Assembly (NCBI GenBank): GCA_965153355.1
Contig: OZ231126.1
Location: forward strand, 104,408,001 to 104,472,000
Origin: Flaccisagitta enflata
Taxonomy: Eukaryota > Chaetognatha > Sagittoidea > Aphragmophora
Direction: 5' to 3'
Length of the DNA: 64,000 nucleotides
The position numbers and the translations under genes were made by a program. The notes beneath the pieces were generated by a model. The model had not been told where the DNA came from, made no database searches, and worked only from the letters and a program-made list of their open reading frames with translations. This document shows positions 21,301 through 33,298 of the stretch, in pieces. The stretch's first letter is position 1. Every line of letters begins with the position of its first letter.

Positions 21301-23880
21301 AAAACCTGAATACAAAGTTGGGGAACTATCCCAGCAGTACCCCCTTCAATCTGGCAGTACCCCCTCCAAACTTTAGATTGAAGGCTTAAAATACTGATTA
21401 AAAAGTTGGGGAACTATCCCAGCAGTACCCCCTTCAATCTGGCAGTACCCCTTAAAAACATAAGAGTGGAGCTATAAAAACCCGAATACAAAGTTGGGGA
21501 ACTATCCCAGCAGTACCCCCTTCAATCTGGCAGTACCCCATTCAAAAACGAGATTGAAAGCTTGAAAAACTGAATAAAAAGTTAAGGAACTATCCCAGCA
21601 GAACCCCCTTCAATCTGGCAGTACCCCCTTCAAACAGGAGATTGAAGTCTTAAAAAACTGATTACAAAGCTGGGGAACTATCCCAGCAGTACCCCCTTGA
21701 ATCTGGCAGTACCCCTTATCAACATAAGCATGGAGCTATAAAAACCTGAATACAAAGTTGGGGAACTATCCCAGCAGTACCCCCTTCAATCTGGCAGTAC
21801 CCCATCCAAACTTAGATTGAAGGCTTGAAAAACTGATTAAAAAGTTGGGGAACTATCTCAGCAGTACCCCCTTCAATCTGGCAGTACCCCATCCAAACTT
21901 AGATTGAAGGCTTGAAAAACTGATTAAAAAGTTGGGGAACTATCTCAGCAGTACCCCCTTCAATCTGGCAGTACCCCCTTCAAACACGAGATTGAAGTCT
22001 TGAAAAACTGATTAAAAAGCTGGGGAACCATCCCAGCAGTACCCTCTTCAATCTGGCAGTACCCCCTTCAAATGTAAGAGTTTAGGCACATAAAGCTGAT
22101 TAATATGTTGGGGAACTATCCCAGCAATACCCCCTTCAATCTGGCAGTACTTCCTTAAAACATTTGCTTGAAGGTATGAAAACCTGATTAAAAATTTTGG
22201 GAACTATCCTAGCAGTACCCCCTTCAATCTGGCAGTACCCCCTCCAAACTTCAGATTGAAAGCTTGAAAAACTGATTAAAAAATAGGGGAACTATCCCAG
22301 CAGTACCCCCTTCAATCTGGCAGTACCCCTTATCAACTTAAGAGTGGAGCTATAAAAACCTGGATACAATGTTGGGGAACTATCCCAGCAGTACCCCCTT
22401 CAATCTGGCAGTACCCCCTTCAAAAACAAGATTGAAAGCTTGAAAAACTGAATAAAAAGTTGGGGAACTATCCCAGCAGTACCCCCTTCAATCTGGCAGT
22501 ACCCCCTTCAAATATGAGATTGAAGTCTTGAAAAACTGAATAAAAAGTTAAACTATCCCAGCAGTACCCCTTGAATCTGGCACCCCTTATCAACATAAGA
22601 ATGAAGCTATAAAACCTGAATACAAATTTGGGGAACTATCTCAGCAGTACCCCCTTCAATCTGGCAGTACCCCCTCCAAACTTTAGATTGAAGGCTTAAA
22701 ATACTGATTAAAAAGTTGGGGAACTATCCCAGCAGTAACCCCCTTCTATCTGGCAGTACCCCCTTAAAAACATAAGAGTGGAGCTATAAAAACCCGAATA
22801 CAAAGTTGGGGAACTATCCCAGCAGTACCCCCTTCAATCTGGCAGTACCCCATTCAAAAACGAGATTGAAAGCTTGAAAAACTGAATAAAAAGTTAGGGA
22901 ACTATCCCAGCAGTACCCCCTTCAATCTGGCAGTACCCCCTTCAAACAGGAGATTGAAGTCTTAAAAAACTGATTACAAAGCTGGGGAACTATCCCAGCA
23001 GTACCCCTTTGAATCTGGCAGTACCCCTTATCAACATAAGCATGGAGCTATAAAAACCTGAATACAAAGTTGGGGAACTATCCCAGCAGTACCCCCTTCA
23101 ATCTGGCAGTACCCCCTCCAAACTTTAGATTGAAGGCTTGAAAAACTGATTAAAAAGTTGGGAAACTATCCCAGCAGTACCCCCTTCAATCTGGCAGTAC
23201 CCCATCCAAACTTAGATTGAAGGCTTGAAAAACTGATTAAAAAGTTGGGGAACTATCTCAGCAGTACCCCCTTCAATCTGGCAGTACCCCATCCAAACTT
23301 AGATTGTAGGCTTGAAAAACTGATTAAAAAGTTGGGGAACTATCTCAGCAGTACCCCCTTCAATCTGGCAGTACCCCCTTCAAACACAAGATTGAAGTCT
23401 TGAAAAACTGATTAAAAAGCTGGGGAACTATCCCAGCAGTACCCTCTTCAATCTGGCAGTACCCCCTTCAAATGTAAGAGTTTAGGCACATAAAGCTGAT
23501 TAATATGTTGGGGAACTATCCCAGCAGTACCCCCTTCAATCTGGCAGTACCCCCTTAAAACATTTGCTTGAAGGTATGAAAACCTGATTACAAATTTGGG
23601 GAACTATCCTAGCAGTACCCCCTTCAATCTGGCAGTACCCCCTCCAAACTTTAGATTGAAGGCTTGAAAAACTGATTAAAAAATTGGGGAACTATCCCAG
23701 CAGTACCCCCTTCAATCTGGCAGTACCCCTTATCAACATAAGAGTGGAGCTATAAAAACCTGGATACAAAGTTAGGGAACTATCCCAGCGGTACCCCCTT
23801 CAATCTGACAGTACCCCCTTCACACACGAGATTGAAGTCTTGAAAAACCAAATAAAAAGTTGGGAAACTATCCCAGCAGT
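18310..23880. repeat. 88-bp satellite array, left block
   Basis: Tandem monomers of about 88-89 bp. Each has GGGGAACTATCCCAGCAGTA, then CCCCCTTCAATCTGGCAGTA, then a variable 45-bp part. Within a monomer the GCAGTACCCCCTTCAA motif is itself duplicated about 21 bp apart. At least four variable parts alternate (…GATTGAAGGCTTGAAAAACTG…, …AAGAGTGGAGCTATAAAAACC…, …GTTTAGGCACATAAAGCTG…, …TTGCTTGAAGGTATGAAAACC…). Monomers at the left edge (18310-18660) are strongly diverged, as expected at an array boundary. Interrupted by the composite repeat at 18891-19402. Confidence 0.95.
18891..19402. mobile_element. GC-hairpin composite repeat inserted in satellite
   Basis: Begins ATAGTCGCAAAAGCG and ends GGGGCCGCTGCCC, splitting a satellite monomer (ACTGATT | AAAAAGT). 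An inner inverted repeat, GGCAGCGGCCCCGAAGGGGC...ATGACCTATGCT near 18970-19005 and its complement near 19367-19400, encloses an array of about 20-bp GAGCCTCGAGGCTGGGATTT units. Related full copy at 47861-48315. Confidence 0.85.
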
Positions 23881-24164
23881 AGGTTGGTTATTATGCCCTG
23901 TAAATGTCCGACTTCTTAGCACTTGGAAGGAAATGTTATACTTAGTGTATAAACACGGTGTGTGCTTTCAAAATGCCCTAGGACTACAGCAACGTTTACC
24001 GAATTGAAATCTTGCAAGGGGTCTGGTAACAAGATTTTGAACAATTTTCACTTTCAGTTCTTTTTTCAACCATCAAGGAGAGCGTCACAATAATATGATC
24101 ATTTGCGTTTATTATAGTCACAACAATGTCTTGTCTGTGTCTGCGTCTGTGTCAGAAAGACAGA

Positions 24165-24310
<146 letters not shown>

Positions 24311-24437
24311 GATAGACAGAGAATCAGATAGTGTCAGATAAACAGACAGACAGACTGAACAACAGAGCAAAAGACCGAGCGTCAGAGAAAACTGGATCTG
24401 AAATAAAGGATAGATTTTGTTGAAATGCTTATGACAA

Positions 24438-25327
24438 GTGGAACAATTTGCACAACAGCGTGGGCCAGTGACTCAGAAGAGGAAGAAAAGAATGACGAGG
24501 CGAATTCTGGCGGTGAGGAAGATCGAGTTGGAAGCTGAATTAGCGCGCGAAAACGAAGCTCCTAGACCCAAGAAAAGAAACATGACTGATATCAGTCCAT
24601 TGATCGATTGTATGTCATGTAGTGGCGCAAGTGAGAGAGATACGACGGCGATGGAAAATGCAATGCATGAAGCTGATGGAATAAACCTAGCCGAACATCC
24701 AGAGCTGATTGTGACCAAGTCAAAGGTGCATTTCGCAAAGAAGCCTCGCCTTGAACAGCTGTCGGGAGCTCCAGCTGAACCAACGGATTGAGTGTACATC
24801 GACGGGAAATGATACAAAAATCGAAGCTCCTAGACCCAAGCAAAGAAACATGACCGATATCAGTCCATTGATCGATTGTATGTCTTGTAGTGGCGCAAGT
24901 GAGAGAGATACGACGGCGATGGAAAATGCAATGCATGAAGCTGATGGAATAAACCTAGCCGAACATCCAGAGCTGATTGTGACCAAGTCAAAGGTGCATT
25001 TCGCAAAGAAGCCTCGCCTTGAACAGCTGTCGGGAGCTCCAGCTGAACCAACGGATTGAGTGTACATCGACGGGAAATGATACAAAAATCGAAGCTCCTA
25101 GACCCAAGCAAAGAAACATGACCGATATCAGTCCATTGATCGATTGTATGTCTTGTAGTGGCGCAAGTGAGAGAGATACGACGGCGATGGAAAATGCAAT
25201 GCATGAAGCTGATGGAATAAACCTAGCCGAACATCCAGAGCTGATTGTGACCAAGTCAAAGGTGCATGTCGCAAAGAAGCCTCGCCTTGAACAGCTGTCG
25301 GGAGCTCCAGCTGAACCAACGGATTGA
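24438..25327 (+). pseudogene. Unrecognised gene fragment in triplicate
   Basis: The first copy reads 117 codons (24438-24791): a basic N-terminus (QKRKKR), then an acidic/polar C-terminal part ending SGAPAEPTD. The C-terminal 80 codons are then repeated twice more (ending at 25059 and 25327) because the underlying 268-bp unit is triplicated. As 268 is not a multiple of three, each repeat enters a new frame through an alternative start segment. I recognise no family. It sits inside the Mutator-like element, so it may be captured host sequence. Confidence 0.4.
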
Positions 25328-25358
25328 GTGTACATCGACGGGAAATGATACAAAAATC
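24555..25358. repeat. Three near-identical 268-bp tandem repeats
   Basis: Units begin GAAGCTCCTAGACCC at 24555, 24823 and 25091 and end at 25358. They differ at only a few positions (for example AAGAAAAG/AAGCAAAG and TTTCGC/TGTCGC), so the triplication is recent. Confidence 0.95.
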
Positions 25359-25383
25359 TGTATGGCAAAGAGGTGGAAGATCT

Positions 25384-25725
25384 TTTTACGCGACTCTGCA
25401 ACCCGCTTTGTCGGTCGGTCCGTCCGTCCGTCTGCCTGTCCGTCCGTCACACTACTTTTTTATTGTACTTTAAGTTATTTTTAGTCATTCTAAGTTATTC
25501 TAAGTCATTCTAAGTTATACTAAGTCATTCATAGTCATTCTAAGTCATTCTTAGTCATTCTAGGTCATTCTAAGTTATTCTAAGTCACTTAAGTCAAATA
25601 GGTCAAAGTAGTTATTTCAGTCATTTTATGTCTTTTTAAGTCATTTAAAGTTGTCTTGAGTCATTTTAAGTCATCTTGAGTTAATAGAAGTCATCTTAAG
25701 TTATCTATGTCCCGCACGCGACTTA
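25384..25725. mobile_element. MITE (GTTGCG/CACGC family) with minisatellite core
   Basis: Ends ACGCGACTCTGCAACCCGC (left) and CCCGCACGCGACTT (right), with a GGTCCGTCCGTC-type block near the left end, as in the copies at 27059, 28710, 51216, 55613, 61848 and 62009 but inverted. The core (25466-25706) is a TAAGTCATTC decamer array. Confidence 0.7.
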
Positions 25726-25741
25726 TAGGTGTTGGCCTTGT

Positions 25742-26165
25742 TCATCTACTGTTGTTGAGGAGCACATGGTGATTTGCGAAGCGAGGCGCCAAAGTTACAT
25801 CGGAGAAGTCGCCGTTGACAGGGGCAAGGGGGAGAACATCGGGGTTGAAGTTGATGGTTTTATCAAAGAAAAGCCGGGTTTGAACACAGAAGATGTGATC
25901 ATGGTTGGAGGGGATTCCAGGAACGTGAATGTCGGGAAATATACTGGCGTCTTTGCCACGTTGGAGAAGAGATGGAACCGAGCTCTCAAAAGGTTCATTT
26001 GCCTCCATATCATTGAGCTTTTGCTTCGCCACTTTGTCCGAATCTACGTTGGCGACACCTCAGGACCGACCTCCTTCAGCTCTGATTTGGGTCAGGCACT
26101 TGTCAACTTGGAACACCCCGTCATTGTCAACTTCAACCCAATTGAAGCCCCGGATTTTCCTTGAA
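25742..26165 (-). pseudogene. Unrecognised gene fragment
   Basis: The minus strand has a continuous frame of 96 codons (26032 to 25742), and the same frame extends upstream to about 26160, broken only by one TGA near 26065. The codon use and non-repetitive peptide look protein-coding, but I recognise no domain. Its plus strand is also open for 132 codons (25766-26164), so the coding strand is not certain. Located inside the Mutator-like element, so captured or decaying. Confidence 0.35.
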
Positions 26166-26259
26166 TGCTAGAGGATACACTGCGTGTAGGGAAACTGATC
26201 TTTATTTCACGCAAGTCAACAGCAATAAGATAAAAGAAAAAAATTCGCATCAACAGCAA

Positions 26260-26261
26260 TT

Positions 26262-26309
<48 letters not shown>

Positions 26310-26416
26310 GTAATGGCAGTAACAACAACAACAACAACAACAACAACAGAGATCGCAAAAACAATATTGACACCACCACCACCAACAACAACAACAACAA
26401 CAACGGTAATGGCAGT

Positions 26417-26498
<82 letters not shown>
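26260..26498. repeat. CAA trinucleotide array
   Basis: (CAA)n interrupted by GGTAATGGCAGT (twice) and a CACCACCAC stretch. Confidence 0.97.
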
Positions 26499-26656
26499 CT
26501 ACGTGATGGCCTTTGCCACTCAACAATAAATAATGCCTACAACGCCATCCAAGACGAGAAACAAAGGAAAGGCCGATTTCTCAACTTAAAGATTATCGTA
26601 TTATTCTTAAATTCAAATCTCTTATGATTTTGAGTTAATTGTATTATATTGTGAAA

Positions 26657-26750
26657 AAAGTGTGTGTGTGTGTTTGTTTGTTTAATTGTTTGTTTGTGTG
26701 TGTGCGTGTGTGTATGTGCGTGTGTGTGTGTTTATGTGCGCATGTGCGAG
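26657..26750. repeat. GT microsatellite
   Basis: Imperfect (GT)n with GTTT and GTGC variants. Confidence 0.9.
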
Positions 26751-27058
26751 AGAAAAAGAGCAAGAAATTAAATCCCTTTCTTTTGAACTAATCTGGAATT
26801 CATTTTAGGATATAATGTACAAAGAATATGTATACATAGTTATTTGCAGAAAACAAAGGATAAATAATAGGAATAAACCGTGTACCATATCTGTTACCGG
26901 GTTGCCTTTAAATGAATGCTGTTTAAGCTATCATTGTTACAAAAGAAAAATGCTTGAACCTGGAAATACGCATCAACTCAAGAAAAGTGCTGCTCATAAA
27001 TGAATTAAGCGACGGCTACCAGATTGGTGCGTTTTAAAAAGTAGCTTAAATTCTTATC

Positions 27059-27252
27059 GAGGCCGGATACACGGCTAACCCATTCGCGTGCAGGTGGGCA
27101 GGGGCCGTAATAAGGGTCACTTTCTCTGTTTCTCATTTGGGCAAAAGCAATGAGGCCAGAGACCGCAAAAAAAAAAGTAAAGTGTGACGGAGCGATGGAC
27201 AGACCGATGGACCAACGGACAAAGCGGGGTGGAGTCGCGAAGTACGCGACTA
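27059..27252. mobile_element. MITE (GTTGCG/CACGC family)
   Basis: GGCCGGATACACGGCTA, then TTCGCGTGCAGGTGGGCAGG at the left; ATGGACAGACCGATGGACC and GTCGCGAAGTACGCGACT at the right. Confidence 0.75.
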
Positions 27253-27501
27253 AAAATGCGATCAATTTGAGGTTTTTGGCTTAGTTTGTTAAGGAGCAGC
27301 AATTCTCCAAAGTTGAAAGTTATTTTATTGGTGATGGTGAAATATGACAAAATCAACAGTACAGAAATTTGCATTTCGGCAAACCTTGGATCGCCAAGGG
27401 GTCATTTTTGAAAATTTCCACAGTATTTTTACATAAATAGTAACATTCCCTTGAAAGTGCTAAGATGTTTGACGACAAGCAGAGCTGTAATAACCAAACT
27501 A

Positions 27502-30500
27502 CCCAGCAGTACCCCCTTGAATCTGGCAGTACCCCTTATCAACATAAGAATGAAGCTATAAAAACCTGAATACAAAGTTGGGGAACTATCCCAGCAGTAC
27601 CCCCTTCAATCTGGCAGTACCCCCTCCAAACTTTAGATTGAAGGCTTAAAAAACTGATTAAAAAGTTGGGAAACTATCCCAGCAGTACCCCCTTCAAACT
27701 GGCAGTACCCCTGCCAAACTTTGATGGAAGGCTTGAAAAACTGATTAAAAAGTTGGGGAACTATCTCAGCAGTACCCCCTTCAATCTGGCAGTACCCCCT
27801 TCAAACACGAGATTGAAGTCTTGAAAAACTGATTAAAAAGCTGGGGAACTATCCCAGCAGTACCCCCTTCAATCTGGCAGTACTCCTTATCAACATAAGA
27901 GTGGAGCTATAAAAACCTAATAACAATGTTGGGGAACTATACCAGCAGTAAACTCTTCAATCTGGCAGTACCCCCTTCAAATGTAAGAGTTTAGGCACAT
28001 AAAGCTGATTAATATGTTGGGGAACTATCCCAGCAGTAGCCCCTTCATTCTGGCAGTAGCCCCTTAAAACATTTGCTTGAAGTTATGAAAACCAGATTAC
28101 AAATTTGGGGATTTATCCTAGCAGTACCCCCTTCGATCTGGCAGTACCCCCTTCCAGAGTTGAGGCATATAAAGCTGGTAATATGTTTGGGAACTATCCC
28201 AGCAGTACCCCCTCGAATCTGGCAGTACCCCTTATCAACATAAGAAGAGAGCTATAAAAACCTGAATACAAAGTTGAGGAACTATCCCAGCAGTACCCCC
28301 TTCAATCTGGCAGTTCCCCCTCCAAACTTTAGATTGAAGGCTTAAAGTACTGATTAAAAAGTTGGGGAACTATCCCAGCAGTACCCCCTTCAATCTGGCA
28401 GTACCCCCTTCATACACAAGATTGAAGTCTTGAAAAACTGATTAAAAAGTTGGGGAACTATCCCAGCAGTACCCCCTTCAATCTGGCATTACCCCTCATC
28501 AACATAAGAGTGGAGCTATGAAAACCTGAATACAAAGTTGGGGAACTATCCTAGCAGTACCCCCTTCAATCTGGCAGTACCCCCTTCAAACACGAGATTG
28601 AAGGCTTGAAAAACTGATTAAAAAGTTGGGGAACTATCCCAGCAGTACCCCCTTCAATCTGGCAGTACCCCCTTCAAACACGAGATTGAAGTCTAAAACA
28701 AGTGACGCGGGGTCACAATATCGTTGCGGACGGGTGGGCAGGGGCATCCAACCCCCATCCACACCCAAACCTACCTCCAAACACTCAAACATACACACAT
28801 CAAAAACGCCTCTTTCCCAAGCCAACTCGATGACCACGGACAGACGGGACGGACGGACCAACGGACGGACAGTCTTTTATAGAGTTGCGTGTCCGCAACA
28901 AAAACTGATTAAAAAGCTGGGGAACTATCCCAGCAGTACCCCTTGATTCTGGCAGAATCCCTTGTCAACATAAGAGTGGAGCTATAAATACTCTGAATAC
29001 AAAATTGGGGAAACTATCCCAGCAGCAATTTCCTTCAATCTGGCAGCACCTTCAAAACCGAGATTGAAGGCTTGAAAACTGATTAAAAAGCTGGGGAACT
29101 ATCTCAGCAGTACCCCCTTCAATTTGGCAGTACCCTATCCAAACATAGATTGAAGGCTTGAAAAACTGATTAAAAGTTGGTGAACTATCTCAGCAGTACC
29201 CCCTTCAATCTGGCAGCACCCCCTTCAAACACGAGACTGAAGGCTTGAAAAACTGATAAAAAGTTGGGGAACTATCCCAGCAGTACCCCCTTCCATCTGG
29301 CAGTACCCCCTTTAAACTTTAGAGTGGAGTTATAAAAATATGATAAGAATGTTGGGGATCCATTCCAGCAGTACCCCTTTCAATCTGGCAGTACCCCCTT
29401 AAAATATTAGATTGAAGGTATAGAAACCTGTTTACAAAGTTGGGGAACAATCCTGGCAGTACCCCCTTCAATCTGGCAGTAGCCCCTTCAAAAACAAGAT
29501 TGAAAGCTTGAAAAACTGAATAAAAATGGGAACTATCCCAGCAGTAACCCTTCAATCTGGCAGTACTCTTTAGATTGAAGGTATGGAAACTCTGTTTACA
29601 GTTGGGGAACAATCTTCTGCAGTACCTTCAATCTGGCAGTACCTCTTAAGTCATTAGATTGAAGATATCAAATCCTGATTATAAATTCAGGTACATTTCA
29701 GCAGTACTTCTTCAATCTGGCAGTACACCTTCAAATGTAAGAGTTTTTTGCATATAAAGCTGATAAATATGTTGGGCAACTATCCCAGCAGTACCCCCTT
29801 CAATCTGGCAGTACCCCCTTAAAACATTTGCTTGAAGGTATGAAAACCTGATTACAAATTTAGGGAACTATCCTAGAAGTACCCCCTTCAATCTGGCAGT
29901 ACCTCCTTCTAATGTATGAGTTTAGGCATATAAAGCTGGTTAATATGTTGGGGAACTATCCCAGCAGTACCCCCTTCCATCCGGCAGTACCCCCTTTAAA
30001 CATTAGAGTGGAGTTAAAAAAATATGACAAGAATGTTGGGGATCCATTCCAGCAGTACCCCCTTTCAATCTGGCAGTGCCCCCTTAAAATATTAGAGGGA
30101 AGGTATAGAATCCTGTTTACAAAGTTAGGAAACAATCCCGGCAGTACCCCCTTCAATCTGGCAGTACCCCTTATCAACTTAAGAGTGGAGCTATAAAAAC
30201 CTGGATACAAAGTTGGGGAACTATCCCAGCAGTACCCCCTTCAATCTGGCAGTACCCCTTATCAACTTAAGAGTGGAGCTATAAAAACCTGGATACAAAG
30301 TTGGGGAACTATCCCAGCAGTACCCCCTTCAATCTGGCAGTACCCCCTTCAAAAACAAGATTGAAGTCTTGAAAAACTAAATAAAAAGTTGGGAAACTAT
30401 CCCAGCAGTACCCCCTTGAATCTGGCAGTACCCCTTATCAACATAAGAATGAAGCTATAAAAACCTGAATACAAATTTGGGGAACTATCTCAGCAGTACC

Positions 30501-31976
30501 CCCTTCAATCTGGCAGTACCCCCTCCAAACTTTAGATTGAAGGCTTAAAATACTGATTAAAAAGTTGGGGAACTATCCCAGCAGTAGCCCCTTCAATCTG
30601 GCAGTACCCCTTAAAAACATAAGAGTGGAGCTATAAACTCGAATACAAAGTTAGAACTATCCCAGCAGTACCCTTCAATCTGGCAGTACCCCATTCAAAA
30701 ACGAGATTGAAAGCTTGAAAACTGAAAAAGTAGGAACTATCCCAGTACCCCTTCAATCTGGCAGTACCCCTTCAAACAGAGATTGAAGTCTTAAAAACTG
30801 ATTACAAAGCTGGGGAACTATCCCAGCAGTACCTTTAATCTGGCAGTACTCTTATCAACATTAGCATGGAGCTATAAAAACCTGAATACAAAGTTGGGGA
30901 ACTATCCCAGCAGTACCCCCTTCAATCTGGCAGTACCCCCTCCAAACTTTAGATTGAAGAGAAAACTGATTAAAAAGTTAGGAAACTATCCCAGCACACC
31001 TTCAATCTGGCAGTTTCCCATCCAAACTTAGATTGAAGGCTCGAAAAACTGATTAAAAAGTTGGGGAACTATCTCAGCAGTACCCCCTTCAATCTGGCAG
31101 TACCCCATCCAAACTTAGATTGAAGGCTTGAAAAACTGATTAAAAAGTTGGGGAACTATCTCAGCAGTACCCCCTTCAATCTGGCAGTACCCCCTTCAAA
31201 CACAAGATTGAAGTCTTGAAAAACTGATTAAAAAGCTGGGGAACTATCCCAGCAGTACCCTCTTCAATCTGGCAGTACCCCCTTCAAATGTAAGAGTTTA
31301 GGCACATAAAGCTGATTAATATGTTGGGGAACTATCCCAGCAGTACCCCCTTCAATCTGGCAGTACTTCCTTAAAACATTTGCTTGAAGGTATGAAAACC
31401 TGATTACAAATTTGGGGAACTATCCTAGCAGTACCCCCTTCAATCTGGCAGTACCCCCTCCAAACTTTAGATTGAAGGCTTGAAAAACTGATTAAAAAAT
31501 TGGGGAACTATCCCAGCAGTACCCCCTTCAATCTGGCAGTACCCCTTATCAACATAAGAGAGGAGCTATAAAAACCTGGATACAAAGTTGGGGAACTATC
31601 CAAGCGGTACCCCCTTCAATCTGACAGTACCCCCTTCAAACACGAGATTGAAATCTTGAAAACCAAATAAAAAGTTGGGAAACTATCCCAGCAGTACCCC
31701 CTTGAATCTGGCAGTACCCCTTATCAACATAAGAATGAAGCTATAAAAACCTGAATACAAAGTTGGGGAACTATCCCAGCAGTACCCCCTTCAATCTGGC
31801 AGTACCCCCTCCAAACTTTAGATTGAAGGCTCAAAAAACTGATTAAAAAGTTGGGAAACTATCCCAGCAGTACCCCCTTCAAACTGGCAGTACCCCTGCC
31901 AAACTTTGATGGAAGGCTTGAAAAACTGATAAAAAAGTTGGGGAACTATCTCAGCAGTACCCCTTCAATCTGGCAG
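27502..31976. repeat. 88-bp satellite array, middle block
   Basis: Continuation of the left satellite block after the Mutator-like element. Runs of monomers repeat as higher-order units: the order seen at 27502-27750 recurs at 31685-31940, and 22550-23880 corresponds to 30400-31690. Some stretches (29000-29760, 30620-31010) contain shortened monomers with small deletions. Ends where the BEL element is inserted. Confidence 0.95.
28710..28905. mobile_element. MITE (GTTGCG family) in satellite
   Basis: Left end GTTGCGGACGGGTGGGCAGG; right end CGGACGGACAG...GAGTTGCGTGTCCGCAAC; GTTGCGGAC is repeated inverted at the two ends. Interrupts a monomer between GATTGAAGTCT and AAAAACTGATT, with about 20 extra bases on the left. 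Confidence 0.8.
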
Positions 31977-32764
31977 TGTAAAGAAAGGATAGGGATATTT
32001 ATTTAGCTTATTGCCTATTGATTTATTGATTGATCGATTGAATTATTTATTGCATCTGTCTGTTTATTGATTGAACCGTTTATTGCTGTCTGTCCGTTTA
32101 TTGAACTGTTTATCCGTATTTTCCTGTTTATATTCATGTTTACATTCATGTTTACTTTCCTCATCGACTTTATTTCAGGCTTACAACTCATACATTGTAC
32201 AGTGACTAGCATTGCAATAACTCATACGTGTGACGTAGAACGTACTACGTCATTGAGTCATGGCGACTCTTGATTGGCTGTAGACTCAGGATTGATTTGC
32301 AACCTAAACGAACAACCGAAACGAGCCAATCAGAAGCCGCCATTTTAGCGTTTTAGTGCGCTCTGCGCAACGTTGCATAACCTCTCAAGCAGACTCGGAA
32401 TTTACCGGCGTTTTCTAAACTTTGTTAAATATTACTACGAATCTGCTTAACTTGGATATTGATACGAAGGATTAACGTGTATTACTTGGATATTCGCTCT
32501 GACACTAAAGGTAGTTATTATTTGCTTAGTTTCCATTGCATTCTATCCAGATAGCCATGTATTCTTGGGGGCTGTCTCTCTGTCTTCTTATCATTTAGTT
32601 ATGATCGTATTTCCTTTGTATTTTCTCTCAGTTCTTAACATCATACGCATCAAATAGAAAAAATCGATATGTCCAACATATATTTCGCGTAGTTACAGAA
32701 CCTAGTAGAGGTATAGGGCCGTAGGACGCCAAGAGCTAGTTTAGATACATGACTTTTTGTCACA
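31977..32764 (+). repeat. 5' LTR of the BEL element (788 bp)
   Basis: Begins TGTAAAGAAAGG and ends TTTTTGTCACA. The first 150 bp contain repeated GTTTATTGA-type motifs, including an inverted form. U3 regulatory motifs are listed separately. No obvious AATAAA is seen in the LTR. Confidence 0.95.
32231..32335 (+). promoter_or_regulatory. LTR promoter-type elements (CRE-like palindrome, AP-1, CCAAT)
   Basis: TGACGTAG...CTACGTCA at 32231-32252 is a 22-bp near-palindrome with two CRE/ATF half sites, followed by TTGAGTCA (AP-1-like). Inverted and direct CCAAT motifs (GATTGGCT near 32270, AGCCAATCAG near 32322) flank it. All are conserved in the 3' LTR. Function is inferred from motif identity. Confidence 0.45.
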
Positions 32765-32973
32765 TTAAGAACTTTAGTTTGGCGTATTACGGCTTTATGC
32801 TAACCTTCTAGAGCTAGAGATACGGTCCGCGAATTTCGGGACCGACGTCAAGAAGAAATCCGTTCCGAAGTCTCGAACCGACGACGTTCCTCCTTCGTCT
32901 TCCCACGATCGAGTGGGGAGAAAAATCTTCGCCCGAAAATCTAAAATTCCGAGCTGAAACTAGCGCGCGATTG

Positions 32974-32979
32974 GTGAGT
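32974..32979 (+). promoter_or_regulatory. Candidate 5' splice donor in the leader
   Basis: GATTG|GTGAGT is a strong donor in the untranslated leader, upstream of gag. Could join to the acceptor at 40674 to make a subgenomic mRNA for ORF3. Confidence 0.35.
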
Positions 32980-33003
32980 CATCGACGAAAACGATCCTAG
33001 TCT

Positions 33004-33117
33004 TTACTACCACTAATACTGTGGTGTATTGATATTTCCGTTATCGCGCATTTCAAAACATAAAATCATTACTACCGCTGATACTGTGGTGTATTGACAC
33101 GTCCGTTATCGCGCAAT
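33004..33117 (+). repeat. Duplicated ~64-bp segment in the BEL leader
   Basis: TACTACC.CT.ATACTGTGGTGTATTGA followed by TCCGTTATCGCGCA occurs at about 33004-33053 and 33068-33117. It lies between the LTR and gag, where packaging or primer-region structures usually are. Confidence 0.8.
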
Positions 33118-33298
33118 TTGTTTACGTGGAGTCAATTTACTCTTGAAATTCGATCTACCGACCCTCGAGGACGGTGATAAATCAAACTAACATTAGAAAA
33201 CTCGATCAAAAATCAACATTGAAATACAATAGACCCAGATACGAGTCTAAAGATTTGATTATCTTCTCAGCCAGTGAGGCTCGAGAACTTTTAGAATC

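Noticed and set aside
32015-32273. Small ORFs in the LTR, repeated at 45174-45432
   Set aside because: Duplicated only because the LTR is; AT-rich GTTTATTGA repeats with no coding character.
32765-32800. Primer-binding site after the 5' LTR
   Set aside because: The bases following the LTR could not be matched by eye to a specific tRNA 3' end, so none is annotated.
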